Origin: Succinivibrionaceae bacterium UBA3769
Lineage (GTDB): Bacteria; Pseudomonadota; Gammaproteobacteria; Enterobacterales; Succinivibrionaceae
Direction of reading: 5' to 3'
Length of the DNA stretch: 12,214 nucleotides
Assembly: GCA_002372325.1 (NCBI GenBank)
Contig: DFFT01000032.1
Location: 1 to 12,214 of the forward strand
The notes beneath the pieces were generated by a model. That model ran no database searches. It had not been told where the DNA came from and saw only the letters and a program-made list of their open reading frames with translations. Of the stretch, positions 11,983-12,214 are shown one piece after another. Position numbers and translations under genes: made by a program. Every line of letters starts with the position of its first letter. The stretch's first letter is position 1.

Positions 11983-12214
11983 CTGTGCTTACAATGTTCT
12001 AAATGTTAATAAATCACTCATAGGACGGCCGTTTTATCACTGACATCCCCTATGAAATAAAGTGTCAGGTTGTGTGAAGTTAGGAGTTTGAGACAGAAGA
12101 ATGCATCTTGAAAAACCTGAAAGACTTCGAGGATACCTCCCCATTCAGAAGTGGCACAATCCTTTATATAACAACGTTACATAATAAACTTGTATTAGGT
12201 CTTAAACCCCCATT
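11983..12214. other. Right flank of the AT-rich island, no gene supported
   Basis: From about 12020 the composition returns toward that of the left part of the window (GGACGGCCG at 12023). TGACA...TGTCA half-sites lie at 12043-12067. A frame on the plus strand is open from 12084 to the window end but has no credible start or family resemblance. The right edge of the acquired segment is probably here. Confidence 0.35.

Noticed and set aside
12043..12075. Possible IS terminal repeat (TGACA...TGTCA followed by a GTTGTGTGAAG stretch)
   Set aside because: The half-sites are only 5 bp and no transposase is visible nearby. Resemblance to IS256-type ends is too weak to claim.
12084..12214. Plus-strand frame open to the window end, with the reading KNLKDFEDTSPFRSG
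   Set aside because: No credible start codon with a ribosome binding site and no family match. An open frame of this length is not surprising by chance.
1..12214. CRISPR array, tRNA or rRNA genes
   Set aside because: No regularly spaced direct repeats with unique spacers were seen, nor tRNA cloverleaf or rRNA signatures. The only tandem array is the 8-bp repeat at 4510.

Overview
The window comes from a bacterial chromosome of unknown species. Most of it (about 1-7740) has moderate to fairly high GC. Every gene I can support lies on the minus strand, so transcription runs right to left. The best clues to the host are gene families: an NADPH-type aldo/keto reductase, a Ser/Thr kinase ending in a DUF6273-like domain, a Pth2-type hydrolase domain, and an ATPase with the DUF4143-type N-terminus. 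Together these suggest an anaerobic or gut bacterium. Fairly clear Shine-Dalgarno sites are present. I cannot name a genus from sequence alone.

Layout from left to right. At 1-81 is the 5' end of a minus-strand AAA ATPase gene that runs off the window. Its leader contains a boxA-like sequence followed by a small hairpin, and a second similar hairpin. At 543-1379 is an aldo/keto reductase. At 1753-2802 is a Pth2-like peptidyl-tRNA hydrolase domain fused to an unrecognised N-terminal domain of about 190 residues. At 2882-3277 and 3498-3920 are two tandem paralogues encoding small acidic proteins with two CxxC pairs. A gene-poor stretch (3921-4706) holds an 8-bp tandem repeat and a probable terminator. 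At 4707-7595 is a 962-residue protein with a kinase domain, a divergent helical repeat region and a DUF6273-like C-terminus.

From about 8100 to 12000 the DNA becomes strikingly AT-rich and carries two long minus-strand genes, which looks like an acquired island. The upstream gene (10115-11614) encodes a protein whose N-terminal part has a plausible PD-(D/E)xK-type nuclease signature (Glu, Asp, then Gln-x-Lys). Its C-terminal part is a glycine-rich hydrophobic membrane region. The downstream gene (8323-10023) encodes a soluble, mostly helical, coiled-coil-rich protein with no enzyme motif I recognise. I read these as one two-gene unit: a predicted membrane-linked nuclease with a helical partner, possibly an undescribed defence or conflict system. 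That function is inference. The window shows no recognisable mobility gene, although the AT-rich flanks contain inverted and direct repeats.

How the genes may work together: the paralogue pair and the Pth2 fusion are close enough (79 nt between the second paralogue and the fusion) to be co-transcribed. The kinase gene has its own terminator-like structure and appears to be a separate unit. The nuclease-like and coiled-coil genes are separated by 91 nt that contain a weak hairpin plus T-run, so the downstream gene may be expressed at a different level.
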